Source of the DNA: Chloroflexota bacterium
GTDB taxonomy: Bacteria > Chloroflexota > Anaerolineae > UBA2200 > JACIWT01
Assembly: GCA_014360825.1 (NCBI GenBank)
Contig: JACIWT010000009.1
Span: 1-64,000, forward strand
Direction of reading: 5' to 3'
Length of the DNA: 64,000 nt
In this document: in pieces, positions 1 through 8,220 of the stretch
Layout of the letters: each line of letters starts with the position of its first letter
Numbering within the stretch: the stretch's first letter is position 1
Notes under the pieces: generated by a model
The model's input: only the letters and a program-made list of their open reading frames with translations
Databases searched by the model: none
What the model was told of the DNA's origin: nothing
Program-made: the position numbers and the translations under genes

Positions 1-435
<435 letters not shown>

Positions 436-454
436 GTCGTATTGAAGAGCATTT

Positions 455-487
455 AAGGGGGTGGGGTGCGTCTTCCCATCCCCTTTT
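455..487 (+). terminator. Rho-independent terminator after gap
   Basis: An 11-bp stem (455-465 with 475-485, one G-U pair) has a 9-nt loop and is followed by a short T run. It starts 20 bases after the gap stop codon. Confidence 0.75.
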
Positions 488-520
488 AGTGTCTAATATC
501 TTGGTCAACGGTAGGGACGA

Positions 521-1765
521 ATGTATCGTATTGCTATGCTCAGTGTGCATACCTGTCCTCTGGCTGCACTGGGCGGCAAAGAAACCGGCGGGATGAACGT
601 CTACGTGCGCGAACTTAGCCGCCACCTCGGTCCGCGTGGCTTCAGCGTGGATATTTACACGCGTTCGCAAAACCCGGATTTGCCCAAAGTAAGACAGTTA
701 TGGCCCAACGTCCGCGTCATTCATTTGCCGGCCGGACCAGAGAGGCCCTATGACCGGAGGCTTGTCTACGACCATCTACCCGAGTTTCTTCAGAACCTGC
801 GCGATTTCGTGCGCAAGGAAAGCGTACAGTACGACTTGCTACACAGCCATTACTGGCTTTCGGGCTGGGTAGCGCGAGAATTGAGCAGGGAGTGGGTTAG
901 CATTCCAATTATCCATATGTATCACACACTGGGGCGAATGAAAGATCTCGCTGCGCCTGCGGGGACTGAGCCCGAACCTAATATCCGCATTCAAGTTGAG
1001 GAGGAAATCGCCCATTTTGCCGACGTGATTGTGGCCGCGACGCCACTGGACAAAGAACAGATTATTAATTTATGTGGGGCTGACCCTCAAAAGGTGCGTG
1101 TCATCCCGCCGGGCGTGGATCTGGAGCTGTTTCGCCCCATCCCTTGTGCTCGGGCACGGATCGAACTAGGGCTGGAAGAGCCTAATCGACAGATGATCCT
1201 CTTTGTGGGGCGACTTGATCCAATGAAGGGCTTGGAGACACTGCTGGAAGCCATCTGTCTTTTGCGCGAGAGACACAGCGAGGAGGGACCGGCCAGCCCT
1301 TATCTCGCCATTATCGGTGGGGAGGAGGATGAGGGTGAGACACTGAGTGAGGCAATCGAATGTTTGGAGAAACTCAAGCGTGAGGTCGGTGCCGAGGATG
1401 TACTGTCGTTTCTGGGTTCCCGGGCGCAGGATACACTGCCGTACTATTACTCGGCCGCTGCAGTAACTGTGGTACCTTCCCGCTATGAGTCATTTGGGAT
1501 GGTGGCGTTGGAGTCTATGGCCTGCGGCACACCCGTCATTGCCTCCCGGGTCGGCGGCTTGATGCACACAGTCATAGACGGGAAAACAGGATTCCTTGTG
1601 CCAGAGAACGACGCATCCGCTCTAGCGGATAAATTGCAACTTGTGCTCAATGACGCTGCTCTGCGCGAGCGTTTATCTGTGAATGCACTGCAGCATGCAC
1701 AGGGGTTTGGCTGGCCTTTGGTGGCGGATCGGATTGCAGCCTTGTACAGGGATACATTGGTTTGA
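521..1765 (+). CDS. GT4-family glycosyltransferase, MshA / sucrose-phosphate-synthase-like
   Basis: This is a retaining GT-B glycosyltransferase of 414 residues that probably moves a sugar from a nucleotide-sugar donor. The N-terminal domain has the GGMNVYVREL loop (about residues 23-32) seen in MshA and sucrose-phosphate synthases. The C-terminal donor domain has VGRLDPMKGLETLL and the EX7E-type segment PSRYESFGMVALESMACGTP, whose first Glu is the usual catalytic-site residue. The ATG at 521 follows GGTAGGGACG. The acceptor cannot be read from sequence; mycothiol is unlikely in this lineage, so a sucrose-type or lipid/polysaccharide acceptor is equally possible. No signal peptide is visible, so it is cytoplasmic or membrane-associated. 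It stands alone between a terminator and a convergent small gene. Confidence 0.85.
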   Translation: MYRIAMLSVHTCPLAALGGKETGGMNVYVRELSRHLGPRGFSVDIYTRSQNPDLPKVRQLWPNVRVIHLPAGPERPYDRRLVYDHLPEFLQNLRDFVRKESVQYDLLHSHYWLSGWVARELSREWVSIPIIHMYHTLGRMKDLAAPAGTEPEPNIRIQVEEEIAHFADVIVAATPLDKEQIINLCGADPQKVRVIPPGVDLELFRPIPCARARIELGLEEPNRQMILFVGRLDPMKGLETLLEAICLLRERHSEEGPASPYLAIIGGEEDEGETLSEAIECLEKLKREVGAEDVLSFLGSRAQDTLPYYYSAAAVTVVPSRYESFGMVALESMACGTPVIASRVGGLMHTVIDGKTGFLVPENDASALADKLQLVLNDAALRERLSVNALQHAQGFGWPLVADRIAALYRDTLV

Positions 1766-1781
1766 GGGCAGGTCATGGCAC

Positions 1782-2027
1782 TCAAATATCATGAGCGCCC
1801 TTGCTTTTCGTCGGCACTCCGCCCAATTTTTCCAGAGCCGTGGATAAAGCCCGATTCGCTTCTTCCAGAGATTCAGCCGCAAGGTGCATATTCCTCGCGG
1901 CATCGCCTTGATTGACTCGCTGGGCGCGTTCGGCCCATTCCCGAAACTCAGCCGCGTGCTCGGCATTGTGCTCGATCCAATGGGGTAGCAACAGGCGCAA
2001 CTTTTCTATTTCACCTAATCCAGCCAC
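1782..2027 (-). CDS. Small His-rich helical protein (DUF8180-like)
   Basis: This 81-residue protein is predicted to be all-helical. Near the N-terminus it has the block LLPHWIEHNAEHAAEFREWA, which places three histidines (about residues 16, 19 and 23) on one helix with acidic residues, consistent with metal binding. I believe this matches a small family of unknown function catalogued as DUF8180, but the name is from memory. It starts with GTG one base after the stop of the CooT-like gene, so the two are almost certainly co-translated. It is the last gene of the Fur-CooT unit. A role in metal handling is inferred from the neighbours and the His pattern only. Confidence 0.75.
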   Translation of the reverse strand: MAGLGEIEKLRLLLPHWIEHNAEHAAEFREWAERAQRVNQGDAARNMHLAAESLEEANRALSTALEKLGGVPTKSKGAHDI

Positions 2028-2028
2028 T

Positions 2029-2232
2029 TCACCCTCCGTGCTTTTCCAACGCTACCAGAGTGACTGTGTGTTTCAGAAAGTCAACCTGTTGTACCTGTGC
2101 AGGTAGCATCTTAGGTTCCTCGAAGAACGTGTGAAGCCGCACCCCATTTTCGGTGCGCTCCAGCAGGATCACGTCCCGCATAACCTCGCATTCCTGACTT
2201 TCTTGAATCAGGTAGACGGTTGCTTGACACAT
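2029..2232 (-). CDS. CooT-like small metal-binding protein
   Basis: This 67-residue protein begins MCQATVYLI, followed by MRDVILLE and FLKHTVTL. This is the pattern of the CooT family of small beta-sheet proteins. In Rhodospirillum rubrum, CooT binds nickel through Cys2 and helps mature CO dehydrogenase (established for that homologue); Cys2 is present here. AAGGAG precedes the ATG. It lies 30 bases downstream of the Fur-family gene and directly before a His-rich small protein, so a metal-regulated chaperone role is plausible. No CO dehydrogenase gene is in the window, so the client is unknown. Confidence 0.8.
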   Translation of the reverse strand: MCQATVYLIQESQECEVMRDVILLERTENGVRLHTFFEEPKMLPAQVQQVDFLKHTVTLVALEKHGG

Positions 2233-2262
2233 ACCACGCTCCTTGTATTATAGAGCCAATCC

Positions 2263-2724
2263 TCATTGCCCCTTCTGCGAATCCCGGGCATCAGGGGAGG
2301 CGTCTCGACAGGCAGCACAGCGACCGAGGATGCTCAGGCGATCAACCGCTACTCGGAAGCCGTACGTAGCCTCCAGAAGAGATGCTAGGGGTTCGAAATC
2401 CGAACACGTGGCTCTCAACACCTTTCCACAAGACTGACAGACGAGATGAGGATGAGAGGGCTCGACTCCTACAAGTTCATAGCGTCGCTCCTTTGCTCCC
2501 GTCTCGATAGAATTGACGAATCCCATTTCCTGGAGCAGCTCCAAGGTACGGTATACCGTCGCGATATCTACACGTGTACTTATTGTGCGTACCTTCTCGT
2601 GGATCTCTTCCGCAGTCATATAATCGGGCATGTGATGCATGGCCTCGAGGATCATCTCCCGCTGGGGAGTAAATCGAAATCCTCGCGCACGTAGCTCTTT
2701 CACGAGGGCACTTTGGCAGGACAT
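2263..2724 (-). CDS. Fur-family metalloregulator (PerR/Fur/Zur type)
   Basis: This is a metal-sensing transcriptional repressor of 153 residues. It has an N-terminal winged helix (TPQREMILEAM through ATVYRTLELL) and a C-terminal dimerisation domain with HPHLVCQSCGKV and CAAC, the two CxxC pairs that bind structural zinc in many family members. The ATG at 2724 is preceded by GGAGGAGAG. Metal specificity (Fe, Zn or peroxide via Fe) cannot be read. The superoxide reductase and ferritin-like genes 1-2 kb away favour PerR/Fur, while the Znu-type importer 3 kb away allows Zur. A dyad directly downstream of its own promoter suggests autoregulation. Confidence 0.92.
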   Translation of the reverse strand: MSCQSALVKELRARGFRFTPQREMILEAMHHMPDYMTAEEIHEKVRTISTRVDIATVYRTLELLQEMGFVNSIETGAKERRYELVGVEPSHPHLVCQSCGKVLRATCSDFEPLASLLEATYGFRVAVDRLSILGRCAACRDASPDARDSQKGQ

Positions 2725-2740
2725 TGCTCTCCTCCATTTG

Positions 2741-2762
2741 TTGTTGCAACTATAAGCAACAA
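2741..2762. promoter_or_regulatory. Candidate Fur-family operator
   Basis: A perfect 7-bp inverted repeat, TTGTTGC-N8-GCAACAA, sits between the fur-type start codon and its -10 box, covering the first transcribed bases. Position and symmetry suggest an autoregulatory operator. It is not a classical Fur or PerR box. Confidence 0.55.
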
Positions 2763-2764
2763 TA

Positions 2765-2793
2765 ATTTTAGCGCCGTTTCTTGTGCCGTCCAA
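2765..2793 (-). promoter_or_regulatory. Promoter of the fur-type gene
   Basis: Minus strand: TTGGAC (2788-2793), 17-base spacer, TAAAAT (2765-2770). It is in the gap after the MBL-fold gene and gives the regulator its own start, about 35 bases upstream of its ATG. Confidence 0.65.
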
Positions 2794-2809
2794 ATTCTGC
2801 CTTTGGGCC

Positions 2810-3634
2810 TCAACTGAAATGTAACAGCGTGCCTGCCGGGCAGGGCAAGACAGCGTCGCCAAAGGCTGTGGAAAGCGCAACGAAGGCTCGTTCGCCGGTG
2901 CAATGGTTTAAATAGAGCCGTGGGGAACCTAGTTCCTTTAGGATATGGATAACTCGAGCCAGGTGGGCATGATCGGCGGTTTCCAAATGAGTTCCCCCAA
3001 CGATGGCAAAGACCTCGCCAATGAAGGTGCGGCGGACGTGCTCCAGGCTGTTCAATAACCCGGCATGGCAGCAGCCACACAGCACGACTAACCCTATGCT
3101 CGTGGATAATACCAGTGCCATATCGTCACGATAAGGGTCTGGAGTCCAATATTCTCCATCGCGGATTACATGCCGGGCACTGCGCCCTTCGGGCTCTGGG
3201 CGCTCGTAGATCTCCCCCGTAGTCCAAACGCTGGGAAGGACTTCTAGGGGCTGTGTCACCAATTCAAGGTGGGCCATGTTAGCTAGCCAGTTCCGAGAGA
3301 AAGGCATGCCAATGGAGCGCGCTTTCTCTCCATCCCGCGAGAAGCGCTCTTCGAATACGGCAGGGTGCGCAATCAGACGAACCTTGCGAGTGCGATCTAG
3401 AACTTCTCTCAGGCCCCCGGTATGGTCATAGTGGCCGTGGCTGAGGACGATGGCATCCAAGTTAGCCAGGGTTATGCCCATCACGGCCAGGTTATGGCTA
3501 AGAACATTGCCGCTTTGCCCGGCATCGAAGAGTATCTGACCGGCATCCGTTTCGATCAGGAAAGATAGCCCGTGCTCTGCCCAAAGACGGCTACCACGCA
3601 GGGATGCATTGTCCACCAAGCAGGTCACTTTCAC
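2810..3634 (-). CDS. Metallo-beta-lactamase-fold hydrolase, methanopterin-synthase-like family
   Basis: This 274-residue protein has the metal-binding motif LSHGHYDHTGGL (HxHxDH). Further ligands lie in CGCCHAGLLN and VGGTHLE, and LYLNHCTGERA is near the C-terminus. The layout is that of the MBL subgroup annotated as dihydropterin/ribofuranosylaminobenzene phosphate synthase-like. Annotated members in non-methanogens have no proven substrate, so I do not assign one. I chose the GTG at 3634, with AGGGGAAAACCA before it and VTCLVDN as the first strand; a longer upstream extension looks non-coding. It lies between the ferritin-like gene and the Fur regulator, in the oxidative-stress part of the cluster. 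Confidence 0.85.
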   Translation of the reverse strand: MKVTCLVDNASLRGSRLWAEHGLSFLIETDAGQILFDAGQSGNVLSHNLAVMGITLANLDAIVLSHGHYDHTGGLREVLDRTRKVRLIAHPAVFEERFSRDGEKARSIGMPFSRNWLANMAHLELVTQPLEVLPSVWTTGEIYERPEPEGRSARHVIRDGEYWTPDPYRDDMALVLSTSIGLVVLCGCCHAGLLNSLEHVRRTFIGEVFAIVGGTHLETADHAHLARVIHILKELGSPRLYLNHCTGERAFVALSTAFGDAVLPCPAGTLLHFS

Positions 3635-3795
3635 TGGTTTTCCCCTACAACATTTTTGCGAATGTGCGAAGCCGCTTTTGAACAGCATAAGTCGCCTTTT
3701 GCAGGAGCGGCTCGCAAAGGTTATCCCCAATCGCACATGGAGACAACCTCTCCGGATATATCCCGTGGTATGTTTTTGTACGCAGAGATGTGGAA

Positions 3796-4122
3796 TTAGC
3801 CGCGGCTGGCCGCCCTGGTTGTGCCAAGGTCGGTAGCCATTTCTTCTACCTCCTTAGCACCCTCTGCCAACCACTTCTCCTCATCCCCCGTCAGGATGGC
3901 AAGCAGGCGGCTGAATTCCCCAGCGTGGACTCGCTCTTCATTGGCGATATCTATCAACACCTTTTTGGCCAAGGGGTGGTCGGTGGCGTCCGCATGTGCC
4001 ATATAGAGGTGAACTGCCTCATGCTCGGCAGCAAGGTCTAGTCGAATGGCCCGAATCAACTCCTCAGTTGTGAGTTTGCGGTCGGGCAACTTCCCACTGA
4101 AGGGATTGAGGAACTCGGGCAT
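3796..4122 (-). CDS. Small ferritin-like di-iron protein (encapsulated-ferritin type)
   Basis: This 108-residue protein has two predicted helices carrying AAEHEAVHLYMAHADAT and IANEERVHAGEFSRLL. The E/H-rich pattern with ExxxxxY and ANEERVHAGEF matches the half-size ferritin-like proteins that dimerise to build a di-iron ferroxidase centre, including those packed in encapsulin nanocompartments. It is too short for a full four-helix ferritin or a rubrerythrin and has no rubredoxin cysteines. GGAAGGAGCAG precedes the ATG. No encapsulin shell gene is in the window. Upstream is superoxide reductase, so a role in iron storage or peroxide defence is likely (inference). Confidence 0.85.
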   Translation of the reverse strand: MPEFLNPFSGKLPDRKLTTEELIRAIRLDLAAEHEAVHLYMAHADATDHPLAKKVLIDIANEERVHAGEFSRLLAILTGDEEKWLAEGAKEVEEMATDLGTTRAASRG

Positions 4123-4245
4123 CTTTTCTGCTCCTTCCTGTAAGTCGTAGGTAGAGGGGTACTGTGCCAGTAGTTTCGAGGCGCAACCCCGCTAACTCAT
4201 CCATCAGCCCTTTCGGGCATTTGTGCGTTTTTCCCCAAACTGGCG

Positions 4246-4641
4246 TTAGAGCAGCCCAATTTCTTTGGTGCTCTCCCATAGTCCGTGGATGTTGCAGAGA
4301 GCCAGGGCATGAAGCGTACCGGGTTTGCTGATCTTCATCGAGGATGTTACCTCGTGATGCGTGTACACTGGTCCCTCGTTCGGCCCTGCGGTAGACTCAC
4401 CGTGAGCGGAGAACTCAAAGTGGCCCACGTGATAAATGAACTTCTCTCCCTCGGGCTGGTAGAACAGCGAGATCCAACGGATGTGATGTTCCGTTGTGTT
4501 CGGATGGGCGATCTCTTTTCCCAGGCTGACTTTCACTTCAAAAAACTCACCTGGTTTCACCTGGTCTGGGCACTCGATGACCGGAACGTGCTTCTCTTTC
4601 TTCCAGTCGGCGCTTTGAATTCGTTCCCCAAGTGTTGCCAT
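4246..4641 (-). CDS. Superoxide reductase, class II (neelaredoxin type)
   Basis: This enzyme reduces superoxide to hydrogen peroxide without making oxygen, a typical defence of anaerobes. The 131-residue protein shows the iron-site ligands in order: KEKHVPVIECP (Glu, His), the histidines of HPNTTEHHIRW, and ALCNIHGLWES (Cys, His). The N-terminal rubredoxin-like desulforedoxin domain of class I enzymes is absent. The ATG at 4641 follows GGGAGG. It lies between Hsp20 and the ferritin-like gene on the same strand and is likely part of a stress unit. The electron donor is not evident here; no rubredoxin is in the window. Confidence 0.95.
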   Translation of the reverse strand: MATLGERIQSADWKKEKHVPVIECPDQVKPGEFFEVKVSLGKEIAHPNTTEHHIRWISLFYQPEGEKFIYHVGHFEFSAHGESTAGPNEGPVYTHHEVTSSMKISKPGTLHALALCNIHGLWESTKEIGLL

Positions 4642-4726
4642 TTCATTTGCCTCCCTTTCATTTTCATCATGGTTTTTGGAACTCATTGGACTGTCCCATT
4701 CGCAGGGGCGGGACTCCAGTGTGGGG

Positions 4727-5206
4727 CTATTTGATCGTGATGCTGACCTTTTTCGGTTTGATCTCGGGTACTTTGGGCAAGGTGATCTCCAGAATGCCAT
4801 CGGCATAAGTGGCCTCAATTCTATCGGCATCTACCTCCGTGGGCAACTGGATAGCCCGGTAAAAACTGCCACGGAAGCGCTCGCAGCAGTAGTAATCTTC
4901 ATCTCTGACATTTTCTTCGCCTTTGCGCTCTCCTTTGATAGTGAGGACACCACCCACTACCGAGACGTCTATATCCTCCCTCTTGACTCCGGGTAACTCA
5001 ACTTTGACAATCACCTTGTCCTCGCGGTCAAACATATCTACCCGGGGCGTCCACTCCCGTGCCATCAAGGCGCGTCGGGACCAAGGGAATGGAGGTCGTC
5101 CACGGAAGGGCCATTCCTCGAAGAAGCGTTCCATCTCCTCTTCCATTTCTCGGAATGGTTCCCAAGCCCGCAGCGACCACCTGGGTCGCCATCGTTCAAC
5201 AGCCAT
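4727..5206 (-). CDS. Hsp20-family small heat-shock protein
   Basis: This 159-residue ATP-independent chaperone is expected to bind unfolding proteins in the cytoplasm. The N-terminal arm is aromatic and Glu-rich (WEPFREMEEEMERFFEEW). The alpha-crystallin domain runs from PRVDMFDREDKVIVKVELPG to GILEITLPK, with the conserved LPGVKREDIDV and A-x-x-x-G-I-L motifs. An IxI-like tail (VSITIK) ends the protein. The ATG at 5206 is preceded by GGGAGGTGAGAA. The roughly 200-base gap upstream has no clear CIRCE element. The neighbours are stress genes. Confidence 0.95.
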   Translation of the reverse strand: MAVERWRPRWSLRAWEPFREMEEEMERFFEEWPFRGRPPFPWSRRALMAREWTPRVDMFDREDKVIVKVELPGVKREDIDVSVVGGVLTIKGERKGEENVRDEDYYCCERFRGSFYRAIQLPTEVDADRIEATYADGILEITLPKVPEIKPKKVSITIK

Positions 5207-5422
5207 GGTTCTCACCTCCCTTTCCGTAGGATCACAATCCCGCTCCAAAGCCGCTCGATCTGCGTCGTTTCCTTGCAGAGAGTCCCGCCCCGAAATTCTT
5301 TCAGCCAGATGCGACCAGATCAAGGACCGGGAGCACGATCGTGAATATGCAGTCGAAGAAGGAACTATTTCACTCTTGCGTTCCTAACAATGCCAATTTA
5401 TCTAGTCTGGATCAAGATTCCG

Positions 5423-6241
5423 CTACGCTGTTGTCCCCGACTGGCGATGGGGTGAGAAGAGCGCAGCGAGAAAAAACAAGACAGTGGCTGTCAGCACTAT
5501 CGTCGCCCCAGAGGCTGTATTCAGCCAATAGGACAAGAAAAGACCCGCCACCGCCGATAAGTTGCCAATGAGTACGGATAGGCCCATCATTTGGCGAAAG
5601 TCCCGGGTTAGTTGGTGGGCAGCAGCTGCTGGAATGACAATGAGCGCTGAGACGAGAATGATGCCAACTACTTTGATGGAGAGTACGATGCTTAAGGCCA
5701 TCAATGTCAGCAACAAGGTGTGCAAGGCGCCAGCGGGCAAGCCGCTCACCTGGGCCATCTCTGGGTCAAAGGTGATGAATAGGAGTTCTTTAAAGAATAT
5801 CACCACCGTTGTCAGCACGCCTAAGCCCAGAAACCCGCTGATCCAAAGGTCGCTGGTTGTGACAGCCAGGACAGAGCCAAACAGATAGCCAAAGAGATCG
5901 ACGTTGTATTCCCGCATGAGTCCGATTAGCAGAATCCCCAGAGCCATCGTCGCAGCGAAGAAGATGCCAACCGCTGTATCTTCTTTCACCCTGCTTCGCG
6001 AACTGACCCAGGCGATTCCCCAGGCAGTAGCCACGCAGAAGACCACAGCGGTCCACATTGGGTCAATGTCTAACAGGAACCCCAACGCGACTCCACCAAA
6101 ACTGGCGTGGGAAATACCTGCGCCAATAAAGGATAGACCTCTCAAAACAACATAAACCCCGATGGTAGCACATACTGTGCCAATGAGCACCGAGGCCAGT
6201 AGGGCACGTTGCATAAAGGTGTAGGTCAGTATATCGAACAC
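5423..6241 (-). CDS. znuB: Metal ABC transporter permease (ZnuB/TroC family)
   Basis: This is the membrane subunit of a zinc or manganese importer, 272 residues with about eight hydrophobic segments. Family blocks include GLSFIGAGISHASFGGVALG near the N-terminus and LLLTLMALSIVLSIKVVGIILVSALIVIPAAAA in the second half. I chose the GTG at 6241, six bases past the znuC stop and preceded by GGGGAGAATAGA. The order binding protein - ATPase - permease, tightly spaced, is a standard ABC importer operon. Zinc versus manganese cannot be decided from the sequence. Confidence 0.92.
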   Translation of the reverse strand: MFDILTYTFMQRALLASVLIGTVCATIGVYVVLRGLSFIGAGISHASFGGVALGFLLDIDPMWTAVVFCVATAWGIAWVSSRSRVKEDTAVGIFFAATMALGILLIGLMREYNVDLFGYLFGSVLAVTTSDLWISGFLGLGVLTTVVIFFKELLFITFDPEMAQVSGLPAGALHTLLLTLMALSIVLSIKVVGIILVSALIVIPAAAAHQLTRDFRQMMGLSVLIGNLSAVAGLFLSYWLNTASGATIVLTATVLFFLAALFSPHRQSGTTA

Positions 6242-6246
6242 GATCT

Positions 6247-7044
6247 CTATTCTCCCCGCTGGTGGGGTGGTCGGGCCACTACCATATGGGGCACTTGGCC
6301 ATGGCCCAAGAAGGCTGCCTGGGGGCCATACATGCATTCTAACACCTCTCCCCCCAGTACTTCTTCGGGCCTGCCATGGGCAACTAATTGGCGGTTGAGA
6401 CAGGCCACCCGGTCTACGTACTGGGCCACAACCCCCACATCGTGCGAAGCCACTACTATCGTGAGGCCTTCTTTCTGCAGGGACATTAGGAATTCGTACA
6501 AACTCTCGGTGGTTGCCACGTCCACGCCAGTGGTTGGTTCATCCAGCAAAAGCAGTGCAGGCTCGGTAGCCAGCGCTCGGGCGATGAAAACCCGCTGTCG
6601 CTGGCCGCCTGACAGTTGTCCGATAGACCGACGCGCCAGGTGTCTTATTCCCACCCGCTCCAAGGCTCGCCAGGTGGCTTCCAGATCCTCTTTCGCCGGG
6701 CGACGCACCAGCCCGATCCGTCCATAACGCCCCATCAGCACTGCATCGAACACGCGAAGGGGAAAATGGAGATCGATCTGGTGGACTTGCGGCACATATC
6801 CGATCTGCCCGCGTTTATTGCCTAGTTCCCAGGGCGGTACGCCGAACACCCGGACCGTGCCCGAAATCGGGCGGATAAGCCCCACAATGGTCTTTAGGAG
6901 GGTCGTTTTGCCGGAGCCATTGGGTCCAAGTAATGCTAGGTGCTCCCCTGCGTAGACAGTCAGAGTGACGTTTTCTAACGCTGGCTGATCACCATAGGTT
7001 ACGGTTACTTCCCTCAATTCGATGAGCGGTGCAGACGACATCAT
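6247..7044 (-). CDS. znuC: Metal ABC transporter ATP-binding protein (ZnuC family)
   Basis: This 265-residue ATPase powers the metal importer. Walker A is GPNGSGKTT, the Q-loop is GYVPQ, the signature is LSGGQRQRVFIARAL, Walker B is LLLDEPTTGVD and the H-loop is VVASHDVG. All catalytic residues are intact. The segment VHQIDLHFPLRVFDAVLMGR matches the metal-type ATPases. It is co-transcribed with the binding protein 45 bases upstream and the permease 6 bases downstream. Confidence 0.95.
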   Translation of the reverse strand: MMSSAPLIELREVTVTYGDQPALENVTLTVYAGEHLALLGPNGSGKTTLLKTIVGLIRPISGTVRVFGVPPWELGNKRGQIGYVPQVHQIDLHFPLRVFDAVLMGRYGRIGLVRRPAKEDLEATWRALERVGIRHLARRSIGQLSGGQRQRVFIARALATEPALLLLDEPTTGVDVATTESLYEFLMSLQKEGLTIVVASHDVGVVAQYVDRVACLNRQLVAHGRPEEVLGGEVLECMYGPQAAFLGHGQVPHMVVARPPHQRGE

Positions 7045-7088
7045 TTTCTCTTCATTCTTTCCGGCAAGCGCTGGCTCTAAATCCTGCT

Positions 7089-8177
7089 CTATTTCAGCGC
7101 CTGTTCCATCTGCTCTATATTATACCGCATCATGTCCAGATAAGAGACAAATTCTTTCTCCTCTCCCAGTGGGTTGAGGAAGAGCACCTGTGCTCCAGTC
7201 TCCTCGGCGATGGTTTGTGCAGCCTTGGCAGAGAACTGGGGTTCAGCGAAAATGGCTCTGGCTCCGATCTGCCGTGCTGTATTGATAATCTCTGCCAATT
7301 CCGCCGGCGATGGTTCGCGTCCGGGCGTCCGCTCGATGACTGCCACCTGTTTTAGACCGTAACGCTGGGCGAAGTAAATCCAGGCAGGGTGAAAGGCGAT
7401 GAACTGCTTTTGCGACCAGCCGCTCACTCGTGCAGCCAATTCTGTGTCCAAGGCCTCCAACTGGGCAATGTAAGCCGCGGCACGGGCTTCATACTCGGTC
7501 TGGTGCGGGGGATCAGCCTGAATGAGGGCATCCCGAATATGTTCTACTTGAACGATGGCATTTCGCGGGTTCAGCCAGATATGAGGGTTGCCTGTGGGCT
7601 CATGCTCATCCCCCTCTAGGATGTCAATGCCCTGAGATGTGTCCACCACAATCAGGTTGGGATTGCTGGCACTCTGCACCACCTTGTCGGCCCAGAACTC
7701 CAATCCCACGCCGTTGAGCACCAATAACCGGGCCTGGGCAACCTCTTTTACTTGTGCGGGTGTGGGCTCGTAGGTGTGTGGGCTGGCCCCGGGTGGGATC
7801 AGCGTGGTCACTGTAACCCGATCACCTCCCACTTGGGCAACGAAGTCGGCCAAGGGGGCGATGCTCACAACTACGTGCAATTTATCGGTGCCCCTTGGCG
7901 ATGATGGTGCGCAGCCCCCCAATGCACTGTTCAACAGGCATATGGCAAGACAGACAAGCACGCACGATCGAAAGCGTCCCATGTGTTCACTCAACTCACG
8001 CGTCATCTTGCTGCCGCATTTCGGACAAGACACTTTGTAACAGGGTTGACCAGCCTTATGGGGTACTTTTTCACCGCAATTCGGGCAAATACAGTAGCCG
8101 CCTGGGCCAGCCGCTTTGGGTCCACCCATGCGGCCAGGACCACGGCCGCCCCCTGTACCAGATGGTCTACGTGCCAT
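7089..8177 (-). CDS. znuA: Zinc-ribbon domain fused to a ZnuA/TroA-type metal-binding lipoprotein
   Basis: One open frame of 362 residues joins two parts. Residues 1-65 are Gly/Arg-rich, followed by a zinc ribbon with Cys at about 29, 31, 34, 46, 51 and 54; this resembles small stand-alone proteins from NifX/Mrp clusters. From Met66 (base 7982) there is a lipoprotein signal with lipobox SALGGC and a complete SBP_bac_9 metal-binding protein. Candidate metal-ligand histidines are in GASPHTYEP, GNPHIWLNP and FIAFHPAW. The first ATG has GGAGGTGAATACA before it. The internal ATG has no good ribosome site, and no stop separates the parts. The protein may be a true fusion, or the lipoprotein may be made from an internal start. 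The metal-binding domain should act outside the membrane. Confidence 0.85.
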   Translation of the reverse strand: MARRPSGTGGGRGPGRMGGPKAAGPGGYCICPNCGEKVPHKAGQPCYKVSCPKCGSKMTRELSEHMGRFRSCVLVCLAICLLNSALGGCAPSSPRGTDKLHVVVSIAPLADFVAQVGGDRVTVTTLIPPGASPHTYEPTPAQVKEVAQARLLVLNGVGLEFWADKVVQSASNPNLIVVDTSQGIDILEGDEHEPTGNPHIWLNPRNAIVQVEHIRDALIQADPPHQTEYEARAAAYIAQLEALDTELAARVSGWSQKQFIAFHPAWIYFAQRYGLKQVAVIERTPGREPSPAELAEIINTARQIGARAIFAEPQFSAKAAQTIAEETGAQVLFLNPLGEEKEFVSYLDMMRYNIEQMEQALK

Positions 8178-8220
8178 TGTATTCACCTCCTTTGTTTCTT
8201 AATTGCAAGAATCCCTTGTG

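Noticed and set aside
521-1765. Assignment of the glycosyltransferase as mycothiol enzyme MshA
   Set aside because: N-terminal loop is MshA-like, but mycothiol is a trait of Actinobacteria and no other mycothiol gene is present; only the family is reported.
3670-3712. Inverted repeat AGCCGCT ... AGCGGCT after the ferritin-like gene
   Set aside because: 29-base spacer and no T run on the minus strand; not a convincing terminator.
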